DNA from: Ardenticatenales bacterium
Lineage (GTDB): Bacteria > Chloroflexota > Anaerolineae > Epilineales > Epilineaceae
Reading direction: 5' to 3'
Assembly (NCBI GenBank): GCA_020853525.1
Contig: JADYYS010000056.1
Span: 1-64,000 of the forward strand
Length of the DNA stretch: 64,000 bases
Part shown: positions 1 through 7,099 of the stretch, piece by piece
Layout: each line of letters starts with the position of its first letter
How positions within the stretch are numbered: the stretch's first letter is position 1
Program-made: the position numbers and the translations under genes
Notes under the pieces: model-generated
Databases searched by the model: none
What the model saw: the letters and a program-made list of their open reading frames with translations, nothing else
What the model was told of the DNA's origin: nothing

Positions 1-1
1 C

Positions 2-85
2 AAACGCTGGACCGGAGCCATCCAAGGCTGGCCCCTCGTCCTCAATCAGCTCGCCATCCGCTTCGATGACCGCCTCCCCCTCTGA
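2..85 (+). CDS. C-terminal end of a protein cut by the left edge
   Basis: An open frame enters from the left edge and stops at TGA 83-85, leaving 27 residues that end in WPLVLNQLAIRFDDRLPL. The composition and the WPLVLNQLAIRF tail recall the C-termini of some DDE transposases, but that is an impression, not an identification. If it is a transposase it would mark the right end of an insertion sequence. No terminal inverted repeat could be matched because the other end lies outside the window. Confidence 0.35.
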   Translation, partial: KRWTGAIQGWPLVLNQLAIRFDDRLPL

Positions 86-248
86 CCTGCGGCCGGCTGG
101 TTACACAAGATTCCCAACGCACCCGAGCCGCATCCGCACGTGCTACCATCGCCGTCGACACTGCTCCGAAGAACTTCGCTGCACGCCTGCCCCGCACACG
201 GCTCGACCCGTTCCTTCCTCTTACCCACGCACTAGGAGTACGCACAAT

Positions 249-488
249 ATGATCCGCAAGCTTTCCACCGACGAGCTCGCCGCCCGCCCCGATTACGTCC
301 AGTTCTTCAAGGGTCTCACCGTCGGCGAGGGCGGCATGGCGTCCATTGCCAGCGAGGGCGTCGGGCGGCAGTCCCTCAAGGGGCGACTGAAGTTGGCCGC
401 GGCGGCCGCGAAGATGCAGATCAAGTTCCGCCGGTCCGACAAGGCGACGGTGGTGTTCGAGGTGATCGGGCGCGACGGGGCCGGTTGA
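249..488 (+). CDS. Small conserved-looking hypothetical protein, 79 aa
   Basis: I do not recognise a family. The ATG at 249 is chosen because AGGAG lies at 234-238, a normal distance upstream, whereas the open frame further upstream has no ribosome site. The protein has no signal peptide or membrane segment. It contains an Ala-rich helix (LKLAAAAAKM) followed by a basic strand-like tail with IKFRRSDKATVVFEV. The DNA upstream (about 86-248) contains a possible extended -10 (TGCTACCAT around 140-148). Expression is likely but function is unknown. Confidence 0.55.
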   Translation: MIRKLSTDELAARPDYVQFFKGLTVGEGGMASIASEGVGRQSLKGRLKLAAAAAKMQIKFRRSDKATVVFEVIGRDGAG

Positions 489-617
489 GTCACCGCCCGT
501 TCGAGACGTCACACAGGTGTCGTCCGCACCACAGCACCATAGGCACCTTGGGCACCTTGGGCACCACAGCACCATAGACACCACAGCACCACATCGCCAT
601 GAGCACCACGGCACTAC

Positions 618-1085
618 ATGAACGCTCGCTTCTCGATGTTCATCGTCTACGTGCGCGACCAGGACGCGAGCACCCGTTTCTATGGGTCGGTGTTCCAGGA
701 AGCGCCGAGCACCCACGAGCCGGGCATGACCGAGTTCGCGCTGGGCGACGGCGTGTCCCTCGGGCTGATGCCCGCCGCGGGCATACGACGCCTCCTCGGC
801 GATGCCCTGCCCGACCCGGACGCCGCCGCAGGGATTCCGCGATGCGAGCTGTACTTGGTCGTGCCGGACGCTGCCGCGTGCCTGCAGCGCGCGCTTGACG
901 CCGGCGCCCGCGCGTTGAGCCCGCTGCTGCCGCGCGACTGGGGGCAGCGGGTTGGTTATTGTCTTGATCCGGATGGGCACGTGCTGGCGTTTGCGGAGGG
1001 TGGGGAGGGGGCGGAGGTCGCCGAGTTCGCCGAGGCGGCGGAGGGTGCGGTCGTTGGGGACGTCGCGGAGGCTGCGGTTGGGTGA
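618..1085 (+). CDS. VOC (glyoxalase/bleomycin-resistance fold) protein
   Basis: A 155-residue protein with the features of the vicinal oxygen chelate superfamily: an N-terminal FSMFIVYVRDQDAS strand followed by FYG, and near the C-terminus the DPDGHVLAF signature common to this fold. One VOC module of about 125 residues is present. The last 30 residues are low-complexity (repeats of AEV/AEF/AEA) and look like a late extension through GC-rich DNA. The substrate cannot be inferred. There is no clear ribosome site before the ATG; the 90 bases upstream are short direct repeats built on CACCACAGCACCATAG, so the true start is uncertain. Confidence 0.7.
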   Translation: MNARFSMFIVYVRDQDASTRFYGSVFQEAPSTHEPGMTEFALGDGVSLGLMPAAGIRRLLGDALPDPDAAAGIPRCELYLVVPDAAACLQRALDAGARALSPLLPRDWGQRVGYCLDPDGHVLAFAEGGEGAEVAEFAEAAEGAVVGDVAEAAVG

Positions 1086-1452
1086 CGGACGGGCGGGGTT
1101 CTTCGGCGGAGCGATGCGGCCGCGAGAAGGCCGGCCAGCATGACCAGCCATCCTGCGGCAGCGGCCAGCGCGGCGGTTCCGCCAGAGCGGTTGAGGCGGG
1201 CGATCAAGGGCGAACTAAGGTCGTCGGCGAGTGGGCGCAGGCGCGCACGGTACCGGTGAGCGCCATGGCGGCGCAAGGGTCGATGTTGCGGCCGTGGTCA
1301 GGGTTGTCCCATGTTCGGCGCGAGGCCCGCGAAGTCCCCCAAGTTCGCATGCTGATATGCCAAAGGACCACATGCCGAATCGGTGGAAGTCGGCATGCCG
1401 AATCGCCCCGTCATGGCCACGGGTTGGTCAATGGTCTGTCTGCAATCGGACT
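1086..1452. other. Intergenic stretch without a recognisable gene
   Basis: Open frames exist on both strands but none has a ribosome site, a recognisable domain or a plausible composition. The 12-mer CATGCCGAATCG occurs twice around 1373-1406. The only clear functional signal is the promoter/operator that follows it. Confidence 0.5.
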
Positions 1453-1492
1453 TTGTCGAGCCCTATGCCTGTACTAAGATACAGCAGTACAG
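1453..1492 (+). promoter_or_regulatory. Promoter with a palindromic operator for the toxin-antitoxin pair
   Basis: TTGTCG (1453-1458), 16 bases, TAAGAT (1475-1480) form a plausible sigma70 promoter. The -10 lies inside a perfect inverted repeat: CTGTACT at 1469-1475 and AGTACAG at 1486-1492, with a 10-base centre. A dyad over the -10 just upstream of an RHH antitoxin gene is the classic position for autorepression by the antitoxin/toxin complex. Binding is inferred. Confidence 0.65.
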
Positions 1493-1513
1493 TTCGCCGC
1501 CTGGAGGCTCGCA

Positions 1514-1789
1514 ATGGACTGCAAGATCACCGTGAAGCTCCCCGACACGCTCCGTCGCCGCGCCAAGGCGGTCGCGGCGTTGCGCGGTGAGACGGTTTCA
1601 GACGTCGTCCGCGACGCCCTGGAAGCCTACATCGCCGAATCCATGGAAGAGGCCGAAGACGTAAGAGCAGCGGATGAAGTCGAGGCGCGTTTGTTGGCGG
1701 GCACCGAGTCCATTCATGATCACGAGGCTGTCTGGCGTGAGATAGCGTCGCGCGAGGAATCGAATGGCGTACCGGCTCCGGTACGCTGA
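1514..1789 (+). CDS. RHH-type antitoxin
   Basis: A 91-residue protein that begins with a short strand and two helices typical of ribbon-helix-helix DNA-binding antitoxins (KITVKLPDTLRRRAKAVAA, then ETVSDVVRDALEAYIAES). The acidic C-terminal half would wrap and neutralise the toxin. Its last 26 bases overlap the next gene, the usual arrangement for coupled translation of a toxin-antitoxin pair. A GGAGG-like site (CTGGAGG, 1501-1507) precedes the ATG. It probably represses its own promoter through the dyad at 1469-1492. Confidence 0.8.
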   Translation: MDCKITVKLPDTLRRRAKAVAALRGETVSDVVRDALEAYIAESMEEAEDVRAADEVEARLLAGTESIHDHEAVWREIASREESNGVPAPVR

Positions 1790-2036
1790 CGCCGCCCGGC
1801 GTGACCTGCTCGACCTCGCCGGCAACTACCGGCAACGGATGAGGCGGACAATCGAGGCACTGGCTGTTCAGCCAAAGCCGGCGGGTGCCAAGGAATTGCG
1901 CGAACGACCGGGTCGATATCGCATCCGGGTCGACCGATGGAGGCTCATCTACCGCCTCGACGAAGAGGCAGGCCTTGTGCTGATCCTCCGCGTGCGCCGC
2001 AAGTCAGGTCCCGAGACCTACGACGACATCGAGTAG
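1764..2036 (+). CDS. RelE/ParE-family toxin
   Basis: A 90-residue basic protein with the RelE/ParE fold pattern: a YADAARRDLLDL helix, a central PKPAGAKELRERPGRYRIR strand pair, and the WRLIYRLDEEAGLVLILRV core ending in a basic tail. Family members are ribosome-dependent mRNA interferases (RelE) or gyrase poisons (ParE). The sequence alone does not decide which. It overlaps the antitoxin gene by 26 bases, so the two form one operon. Confidence 0.8.
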   Translation: MAYRLRYADAARRDLLDLAGNYRQRMRRTIEALAVQPKPAGAKELRERPGRYRIRVDRWRLIYRLDEEAGLVLILRVRRKSGPETYDDIE

Positions 2037-2043
2037 AAGCCGC

Positions 2044-2712
2044 TCAGTCTCCTCCCAGTCCCATCTCCTCCCGCCCCAGACAGATCATCGTCTCGAGATC
2101 GCCCGCGTCGTCGGGCATGAACCGCCCCACCGCATGGCGCACCGCATCCAACTGCCCATCGGACGCCAGCCCGAGCATGCGGGTGATGTCGCCGAGATCG
2201 ATCGTCCGCGACGCGGCGAGCTTCATCAGGATGAGGTAGGGCAGATCGAGGACGGGCAGACCGCTCGGGTCCGTCGCCAGCGCCCCGAATGCCTCATCGA
2301 TCCACGGGAAGCGGCCCTCGAGCACATCGACCTCGATCCCGTCGGGCGACCGCAACGTGCGTCCGGGGACGGCCAGCGCTTCGCCCGCCACGAATCCCGC
2401 CGCCGCCAGCAGCGCCACGACCGATTCCATATCGTCCGGGTGGACTACGATTTCGAGGTCCTGCGTCATCCGTTCGGGCATAAACGCACGGGTTGCCACG
2501 CCGCCGGCCACCGCCCAACGGGCATTCGTCAAAACCGCCCGCAGATCCGGCCACTCCTGTATCGCCGTCCTCCGTGAGACGAACGCCCGCGCGCTTCCCG
2601 TCCCCACCTGGTGGCGGCGTACGGCCATGTCCAGCAGCAGGCGACGCCGTTCGCGGGGCGTCGTGCGGACGGAGCCGGCGTGGTGGGACTGCACCGGGAC
2701 ATGGGTCGTCAT
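2044..2712 (-). CDS. Nucleotidyltransferase-fold protein (AbiEii/MNT-like)
   Basis: Residues around 65-92 read WAVAGGVATRAF followed by MTQDLEIVV, which matches the GG...T.D-x-[DE] pattern of nucleotidyltransferase-fold proteins of the AbiEii/MNT type. A YLILMKLAASRTIDLGDITRML segment follows, typical of the same group. Some relatives are toxins or phage-defence proteins; others are uncharacterised. In this copy the usual second Asp of the motif is Glu (DLE). The ATG at 2712 has GGAG about 14 bases upstream; an internal ATG at 2628 is the alternative start. It converges with the ParE-type gene, leaving 7 bases between the stops. Confidence 0.6.
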   Translation of the reverse strand: MTTHVPVQSHHAGSVRTTPRERRRLLLDMAVRRHQVGTGSARAFVSRRTAIQEWPDLRAVLTNARWAVAGGVATRAFMPERMTQDLEIVVHPDDMESVVALLAAAGFVAGEALAVPGRTLRSPDGIEVDVLEGRFPWIDEAFGALATDPSGLPVLDLPYLILMKLAASRTIDLGDITRMLGLASDGQLDAVRHAVGRFMPDDAGDLETMICLGREEMGLGGD

Positions 2713-2808
2713 GGCGATGAACGGTACTCCGGATGCCGGTCGGGACCCGCAGTTCAGAGGGCGGAGACCCTCCGGCAACCCCGGCACAGGACGATTGGCC
2801 GGGACTGT

Positions 2809-2937
2809 CCACGGTCCAGCCCCCGACCATCCGTGATCTGACTCCAAACCACTGTGATCCAGCCGCAGACCACCGACGATCCAGCCCCAAACCACCCACG
2901 ATCCGACGCCCGACCATCCATGGTCCAGCGCCCACCC
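2809..2937. repeat. Six degenerate 21-22 bp tandem repeats
   Basis: Units start at about 2809, 2830, 2852, 2873, 2895 and 2917. They follow the pattern GATCCAGCCCCAAACCA with 21 or 22 bases per unit. The repeats fill most of the 2713-3014 interval between the two minus-strand genes. No gene is evident there. The near-21 bp period means that every unit faces the same side of the helix. Confidence 0.75.
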
Positions 2938-3014
2938 GCCACCCCCGGCCCAACAAGAAGGCGGCGGCCCCATCGGACCGCCGCCGCCCCGTCGCCCGCC
3001 GCCGACCGCGTGCG

Positions 3015-3602
3015 CTACGCCGGTACGACCACCATCTCGCGCCGAACAAACGGCCTGAGCGACTGCGCCAACGCCCAGACCAGCGGCGCATAGACCGCGA
3101 ACATCAGCATCCATCCGACAACTGCTCTCCACAGCACGAGGTCGTCGACCAGCTGGCGGAGCACGAACAGCGTCGGAACGGCGGCCAGCGCGGCCAACGC
3201 GAACCGCACGCCGCGGTGCAGGTCCGTGCGGCCGAGGGCGAGGGCGGCGAGCAGCAGATACGGCAGCATCGGTGCCCCGGCGGCCAACCCCATCGGGATC
3301 GTGGCGACGATCGTGAGGATGCGCGTTGCGATCTGCCAGCCAATGGGCCATGCGGAGCGCCGTGCGATCGCCGCCACCGCCTGGCCAAGGCCGAATACGG
3401 CGAAGATCCCGATGATGCCCAGCGTCCCGCCCCACGAGAACTCATGCTCTGCCGAGATCACGCGCATCCACACACGGGCCACGACGCCCCAGATCGCCCC
3501 AGCCAGCGCCCCCGCCAGAATCGCCGCCCGCGGGTCTGCCGGGAGGACGAAGCGGGAAGCGCCTGGGACGATCGTGCTGAGGGGGGACGTTGGGTACGAC
3601 AT
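3015..3602 (-). CDS. Multi-pass membrane protein of unknown function
   Basis: A 195-residue protein with about five hydrophobic segments, including AAILAGALAGAIWGVVARVW, LGIIGIFAVFGLGQAVAAI, ILTIVATIPMGLAAGAP and VVGWMLMFAVYAPLVWALAQ. It ends in a basic/Val tail. No family is recognised. The start at 3602 follows the run of basic residues that would be out of place in front of a membrane protein. A damaged duplicate of its 3' part lies near 5191-5297. Confidence 0.6.
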   Translation of the reverse strand: MSYPTSPLSTIVPGASRFVLPADPRAAILAGALAGAIWGVVARVWMRVISAEHEFSWGGTLGIIGIFAVFGLGQAVAAIARRSAWPIGWQIATRILTIVATIPMGLAAGAPMLPYLLLAALALGRTDLHRGVRFALAALAAVPTLFVLRQLVDDLVLWRAVVGWMLMFAVYAPLVWALAQSLRPFVRREMVVVPA

Positions 3603-3756
3603 CGCTCGCGGACGGTAGCGCGCTCGGGGAGTGCGGTCAATGCACACAGCGTACCCGCAGATCGGCCGACCGAACCGCCGCGACACCGCCGCGCGGCCGT
3701 CGCGCAACCGTCGCGCGGCCGTCGCTGCCCCCGCATCCGCTCTCCCTTACCGGCCG

Positions 3757-3786
3757 TTGACGCGGCGTTGGCAGGGATTTTATACT
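3757..3786 (+). promoter_or_regulatory. Strong sigma70-type promoter for the CVNH-like gene
   Basis: TTGACG (3757-3762), 18 bases, TATACT (3781-3786), close to the housekeeping consensus. The predicted transcript start near 3793 leaves a leader of about 110 bases before the ATG at 3902. Confidence 0.7.
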
Positions 3787-3901
3787 GGCCGATCTCCGGC
3801 GGGGGGCGGTCGAAGTTGCCATCCCCAAGTCCCTATCCACGTCCGGGGGACCTCGATCGACGGCACGTCGGCACGTCGGGAGCAACCGGAGGAGAACCAC
3901 C

Positions 3902-5080
3902 GTGACCACACCGAACCAGTACGTCGCCGACGGCTCGTACGCGGCAACGAGCAGGAACGTGCGCATCACCATCGCCGCCGACTGCCTCAAGGCAAACGGT
4001 CGCGACCTCAATGCGTCGAAGGTCACCTATACGGCCCCGGACGCCGCCACCATCGCCGACATCACGAACGACGACGGCGAGTTGGTGCTGGTCAGGAGCG
4101 ACCATCCCACGCCCAACGCCAACAACCGCCTCGGCCGCTTCGTCCCGGCGGGCAGCTTCCAGGCGAGCAGCAAGAACATCGTGGTGACGGTCGAGGCCGA
4201 GTGCCTCAAGGTCGACCAGACGTACCACCTCAGCCACGTCTGGTTCCATGCGGAAGCAGCCAAGAACATCGCCGACATCGCCAACGTGGACGGCGACGTC
4301 CAGCTGAAGGTGCGTCGGTCCGGCAACGCCCTCGACGACGCCAAGGTCACGTGGACCGCCGCGGCCGACTACGACGCGTTGGCCATGGACGACTCGGCCC
4401 TGATCGGTGTCACCGCCGACGGGGCGACGACACCCATCGGGCCCGGCAGCTCCTACTCGGTGGGCTCGGTGAAGGGCGGCGTCGTGGTCACCAAGACGCT
4501 GCTCGGACCGAAGTTCACGGTCGTCGCTTCCGCAGCGGTCATCCGCATCGCCAGCAAGGGCGCCATCGGCGATATCGACGGGGTCGACGTCTCGGTCCTC
4601 GAAGCGCACGCCGACGCCGACATGGACCTGCTCTACGCCGGGGCGGGGGTCGGCTTCCGGCTCGCCGGGGGCAGCGCCTCGATCTTCGACTTCGACCTCG
4701 GCGTCGGGCTCAGCACCGGGGCCGGCATCAAGGACAACAGCGTCGAGGTCAAGCTCGCCGGTACCGGGGTCACCGTCGGCCAGAAGATCTCCATCTCCGT
4801 CTTCGACAACTCGTTCGGCCTGGACCTCGTTCGCACCGCTCACGCCGTCGGCTACGTCGGCAAGGAGCTGGCCGTCGCCGTCGCCATCGTCCCCGGTGCC
4901 TTCGCCAGTGCCGGGACGTCGCTGGCGGGCGAGTTCAAGGCCATGCCCGGAACCTTCGCCCAGGCCGGCGTGGGCATCGGCAGCGAAGCCGCCAAGATCC
5001 CCGGCGCCGTGGCCTCCGCCCCCGCCCAGATGTGGTCCGGCGTGGTGGACTCGGTCAAGGGCCTCGCCGATCTGTTCTGA
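3902..5080 (+). CDS. Tandem cyanovirin-N-like protein with a novel C-terminal region
   Basis: 392 residues. Residues 11-63 and about 82-137 are two copies of a module whose pattern GS[YF]xA[TS]S[RK]N[IV]...xAECLKxx...IADIxNxDG resembles the CVNH (cyanovirin-N homology) lectin repeat, which in known members binds high-mannose glycans. Each copy keeps only one Cys, so the usual disulphides are missing. Residues about 200-320 form a Gly-rich beta-like region (LLYAGAGVGFRLAGG, then GIKDNSVEVKLAGTGVTVGQ and ISVFDNSFGLDL). The tail consists of Ala/Gly-rich amphipathic helices. There is no signal peptide. GGAGGA at 3890-3895 is the ribosome site. The CVNH call is by pattern; the C-terminal region is unassigned. 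Confidence 0.6.
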   Translation: MTTPNQYVADGSYAATSRNVRITIAADCLKANGRDLNASKVTYTAPDAATIADITNDDGELVLVRSDHPTPNANNRLGRFVPAGSFQASSKNIVVTVEAECLKVDQTYHLSHVWFHAEAAKNIADIANVDGDVQLKVRRSGNALDDAKVTWTAAADYDALAMDDSALIGVTADGATTPIGPGSSYSVGSVKGGVVVTKTLLGPKFTVVASAAVIRIASKGAIGDIDGVDVSVLEAHADADMDLLYAGAGVGFRLAGGSASIFDFDLGVGLSTGAGIKDNSVEVKLAGTGVTVGQKISISVFDNSFGLDLVRTAHAVGYVGKELAVAVAIVPGAFASAGTSLAGEFKAMPGTFAQAGVGIGSEAAKIPGAVASAPAQMWSGVVDSVKGLADLF

Positions 5081-5190
5081 GCCCTCGGCCGCACGATCGC
5101 ACGATCACACGATCGCCCCCACGCTTGTTGGGCATGCTGACCACAAGCCGTCGGAGCGTGTGATCGACCCTGCCGAGGAGCCGCACTGGT

Positions 5191-5331
5191 GGTCGCCGAC
5201 CAGCTGGCGGAGCACGAACAGCGACGGCACGGTGGCCGGCACGGCCGGCGCGGCCAACGAGAACCGCCCTCCGCGGTGCAAGTCGGTGCGGCCGAGGTCA
5301 CGCCCATCCCGCTCTCCCTTGCTCGCCGTTG
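5191..5331 (-). pseudogene. Broken duplicate of the 3.0-3.6 kb membrane-protein gene and its upstream DNA
   Basis: 5191-5297 matches 3141-3238 closely, including a shared run GACCAGCTGGCGGAGCACGA, with one 9-base insertion. It is directly followed by 5301-5331, which resembles the DNA upstream of the intact gene (shared GCTCTCCCTT and GCCGTTG at about 3740-3759). The body of the gene between them is missing and no open frame remains. It is therefore a relic of a duplication followed by deletion. The rest of 5081-5507 holds the promoter at 5367 and no gene. Confidence 0.65.
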
Positions 5332-5366
5332 CTCGCCGCCGCTCGGTCTTTAAGATTGCTTATGTC

Positions 5367-5395
5367 TTGACATTGCCCTTCGGCTGTGCTACTCT
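5367..5395 (+). promoter_or_regulatory. Consensus-like sigma70 promoter for the cohesin-LysM gene
   Basis: TTGACA (5367-5372, perfect -35), 17 bases, TACTCT (5390-5395). It is preceded by an AT-rich patch (5348-5366) that is unusual for this GC-rich DNA and could act as an UP element. The leader to the ATG at 5508 is about 105 bases. Confidence 0.75.
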
Positions 5396-5507
5396 AGCCC
5401 GCGGTAACCCGCAGATCGCCTCCGCCGCCGTCCCGCCGTGTCGCGGGCCCCACCACGGACCCGGGTCGAGGCGCAGAAAACAACACGCGACCGAAGGAGG
5501 TTCCGAG

Positions 5508-6737
5508 ATGACCACGTTCGTGCGTGCCTTGGCACGCGTACGTGCCCTGACGCTGGTCGGGGTGGCAACGATGGCTGGAGCGGCGATCATCGGCCATGCC
5601 GGCACCGTGCAGGCCAGCGGTCTGCAGACGGCCCTGCAGCAGGGGACGACGGTGGCGGTTTCGCCGGCCGTTGCCTCCGTTGGCTGCGGTGAGACCGTGA
5701 CGGTCGACATCCAGATCAACTCCGTCACCGGCCTGTACGGGCTGGACTTCAAGCTGAGCTACGACCCCGCCGTCGTCGAGGTTGTCGACGCGAACGCGGC
5801 GGCGCCCGGCGTCCAGATCCAGTCCGGGCCGTTCCCGGACGTGACCGCCGGTCAGGGCCTCATCCAGGTGAACAACGTGGATATCGCCGGCGGCGTCATC
5901 AGCTACGCCGCCAGCCTGATCAACCCGACCCCGGCCGTCGACGGCAGCGGCGTCGCCGCGCAGGTGACGTTCCGCGGGCTCGCCGCCGGCAGCTCGCCGC
6001 TGAGCTTCGTGTCGGTGCTCCTGAGCGATCGCCAGGCCAGCCCGATCACCGTCACCCCGGTCGACGGCACCGTGCGCGTCACGTGCACCGGCACCCCGCG
6101 CCCGACCGCCACGCGCCCCTCCGGCACGGCACCGCGCCCGACGGCCACCCGCCCCGGCGGCGGCCCGACGGCCGTGCCGTCGACGGACAAGTGCTACCAC
6201 GTCGTCGCCAAGGGCGAGACGATGTACGGCATCGCGGCGCAGTACGGCACGACGGTTGCCGCGCTGCAGCAGTTGAACGGCATCGCCAACCCCAACTGGA
6301 TCGTCGCCGGCAGCCGGCTCAAGATCCCGTGCGGCACCGGCCCGCAGCCGACGACGGTCCCCGGCGCCACGGCGGTACCGGGCGGCGGCCATCCGGGCGG
6401 CGGCAACTGCTTCAACTACATCGTGAAGATGGGCGACACCCTCTCGCGGATCGCTTCCTGGAACAACGACACCGTCTACGGCATCGCCTCGCGCAACGGC
6501 ATCGCCAACCCGGACCGCATCCGCGCCGGCCAGTCGATCTCCGTCTGCCCGAGCGGCGGCGGTTCGTACCCGCCGCCCCCGACGGGGCAGTGCAAGCAGC
6601 AGCACTACGTGAAGCCGGGCGAGACGCTCTCGGGCATCGCGTGGATGTACGGCCTGAGCACGTACGTCCTCCAGCAGGCGAACGGCCTGTCGAACCCGAA
6701 CCTGATCTACGCCGGCCAGACGCTCTGCATTCCGTAG
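5508..6737 (+). CDS. Secreted cohesin-like protein with three LysM domains
   Basis: 409 residues. A signal peptide (LTLVGVATMAGAAIIGHAGTVQA) ends near residue 35. Residues about 47-192 form a cohesin-type beta-sandwich (VDIQINSVTGLYGLDFKLSY, DPAVVEVVD, GSGVAAQVTF). A Pro/Thr-rich linker follows, then three LysM modules at about 229-276, 301-347 and 365-409 (CYHVVAKGETMYGIA, FNYIVKMGDTLSRIA, HYVKPGETLSGIA). LysM binds peptidoglycan-type glycans, so the C-terminal half should anchor the protein to the wall and leave the cohesin free for a partner. No dockerin protein is visible in the window. AAGGAGG at 5494-5500 fixes the start. The consensus promoter suggests an abundant product. Confidence 0.85.
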   Translation: MTTFVRALARVRALTLVGVATMAGAAIIGHAGTVQASGLQTALQQGTTVAVSPAVASVGCGETVTVDIQINSVTGLYGLDFKLSYDPAVVEVVDANAAAPGVQIQSGPFPDVTAGQGLIQVNNVDIAGGVISYAASLINPTPAVDGSGVAAQVTFRGLAAGSSPLSFVSVLLSDRQASPITVTPVDGTVRVTCTGTPRPTATRPSGTAPRPTATRPGGGPTAVPSTDKCYHVVAKGETMYGIAAQYGTTVAALQQLNGIANPNWIVAGSRLKIPCGTGPQPTTVPGATAVPGGGHPGGGNCFNYIVKMGDTLSRIASWNNDTVYGIASRNGIANPDRIRAGQSISVCPSGGGSYPPPPTGQCKQQHYVKPGETLSGIAWMYGLSTYVLQQANGLSNPNLIYAGQTLCIP

Positions 6738-6822
6738 GACTCCTCCGCCGCTGCGCGGCCGCGGATTGGGAGCGGATCGGGAGCGGGCGGCTGCGTGACG
6801 TCGAATCCGCGGATAGGATTGC

Positions 6823-6846
6823 GGGGGTCGCCTTCGGGCGGCCCCC
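6823..6846 (+). terminator. Hairpin with a UUCG loop downstream of the cohesin-LysM gene
   Basis: GGGGGTCGCC pairs with GGCGGCCCCC (one G-U pair) around a TTCG tetraloop. It is a very stable stem about 85 bases after the stop. The U-run that follows is weak (GTTCGCGTTT), so it may be an intrinsic terminator or a 3' stabiliser. Confidence 0.5.
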
Positions 6847-6927
6847 GTTCGCGTTTGGCGAGTCGCCGCGACTACCTTAACGGCATGCGCCGCAACACAA
6901 CCATGACGGCCATCCACGACAACCGAT

Positions 6928-7024
6928 GTGTAGGGGCACGGCATGCCGTGCCCGGACGATCGGAAACGCGCAGCCGTCGCGGTTACCATTCGTGCGATGG
7001 GCACGGCATGCCGTGCCCCTACAC
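6928..7024. repeat. Perfect 26-bp inverted repeat of the TAGGGGC palindrome family
   Basis: Arms at 6928-6953 and 6999-7024 are exact reverse complements. Each arm contains the self-palindrome GGCACGGCATGCCGTGCC and ends in GTGTAGGGGC/GCCCCTACAC. The 45 bases between are unique. The element lies just upstream of the DUF92 gene and fills most of the gap 6850-7099, which holds no gene. Related elements occur at 12191, 16779, 50531, 53634, 54678 and 56445. Confidence 0.85.
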
Positions 7025-7099
7025 GTGTTTTGGGAAGTACCCCACGGTCCGATTCGGATGGATGCCGTTCTCTCGCCGCCCCCCAAGGAGCGCCCCACC

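Noticed and set aside
956-1276. A minus-strand frame with a membrane-like stretch (ALAAAAGWLVMLAGLLAA).
   Set aside because: It overlaps the VOC gene tail, has no ribosome site and continues into low-complexity antisense sequence. One hydrophobic run in GC-rich DNA is not enough.
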